Positions 54,505 to 54,571 of a DNA stretch of 54,571 nucleotides are shown piece after piece. The position numbers and the translations under genes were made by a program. Source of the DNA: Magnetovibrio sp. (GTDB taxonomy: Bacteria > Pseudomonadota > Alphaproteobacteria > Rhodospirillales > Magnetovibrionaceae); contig JANQJR010000011.1 of the NCBI GenBank assembly GCA_028281525.1, forward strand, positions 1 through 54,571, written 5' to 3'. A model generated the notes under the pieces. It saw only the letters and a list, made by a program, of their open reading frames with translations, searched no databases and was not told where the DNA came from. Within the stretch, counting starts at the first letter, position 1; every line of letters starts with the position of its first letter.

Positions 54505-54571
54505 CCCCTCCGTCGCGACGGACAGGGGCTTCGCAAGCCGGGGCCCAAGTTGGTCGCGATTTTTGTCCCCA

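Noticed and set aside
1-54571. CRISPR arrays, tRNA/rRNA genes, prophage or biosynthetic gene clusters
   Set aside because: No regularly spaced repeats, no tRNA cloverleaf with CCA-type end, no phage structural genes and no synthase or tailoring cluster were seen.

Overview
The window looks like chromosomal DNA of an alphaproteobacterium, most likely of the Rhodospirillales type. Protein content points there: a stand-alone rpsD, the F1-ATPase zeta inhibitor (DUF1476), DUF1178, DUF4167, a PurS/PurQ/short-PurL system, an NDUFAF5-like methyltransferase, and a comF-grxC-nit ... ubiG-lysC-ptsP ... prfA-prmC-DUF4167-clpB gene order familiar from this class. The DNA is GC-rich and densely coding, with many 4-bp start/stop overlaps. 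I see no tRNA, rRNA gene, CRISPR array, prophage or intact insertion sequence. This is mostly core genome with small accessory insertions.

Layout. 0.2-1.6 kb: enoyl-CoA hydratase divergent from a TetR regulator with a clear operator between them. 2.0-2.6 kb: rpsD with a long leader. 2.7-5.4 kb: a PhnD-like periplasmic binding protein followed by a PAS histidine kinase (leftward). 5.7-7.4 kb: a stand-alone aldehyde:ferredoxin oxidoreductase-like tungsto/molybdoenzyme with a structured leader. 7.5-10 kb: grxD and bolA, split by a rightward pair consisting of an unknown basic protein and a beta-gamma-crystallin-like protein. 10-14 kb: purine operon purC-purS-purQ-purL, with bolA behind it. 14-15.5 kb: NRDE protein and ATPase zeta subunit. 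15.5-17.9 kb: membrane-anchored di-heme peroxidase divergent from an OxyR-like LysR regulator. 17.9-18.2 kb: a 281-bp MITE between lysR and purB. 18.2-27.5 kb: purB, an MFS transporter, rsgA, radC, map, sfsA, a methyltransferase and a TPR-sulfotransferase, all leftward. 27.6-46.6 kb: mostly rightward housekeeping block (comF, grxC, nitrilase, DUF1178, lysC, NMO, ptsP, RodZ-like, ispG, hemA, prfA, prmC, DUF4167, clpB) with leftward SAM-methyltransferase, ubiG and MOSC genes. 46.7-54.3 kb: envelope genes (secreted proline-rich protein, alpha/beta hydrolase, DUF898, M48 protease, methyl-accepting chemotaxis protein, M23 peptidase). The right edge carries a strong sigma70-type promoter reading out of the window.

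Functional links. purC/S/Q/L plus purB cover much of IMP synthesis. ispG-hemA-prfA-prmC are translationally coupled, and PrmC modifies PrfA. GrxD and BolA form the iron-sulfur/iron-regulation pair. The DUF898 and M48 genes overlap.

Most interesting signals: four genes end in a TAG stop that is also the first three bases of a TAGGGTCNGG palindrome or element end; a dispersed TIR-bearing intergenic repeat; an OxyR-like regulator keeping only the Cys199 equivalent, facing a peroxidase across a perfect palindrome; the inserted crystallin-like/unknown gene pair; and the candidate structured leader before the AOR gene. None is proven to be a new system from sequence alone.
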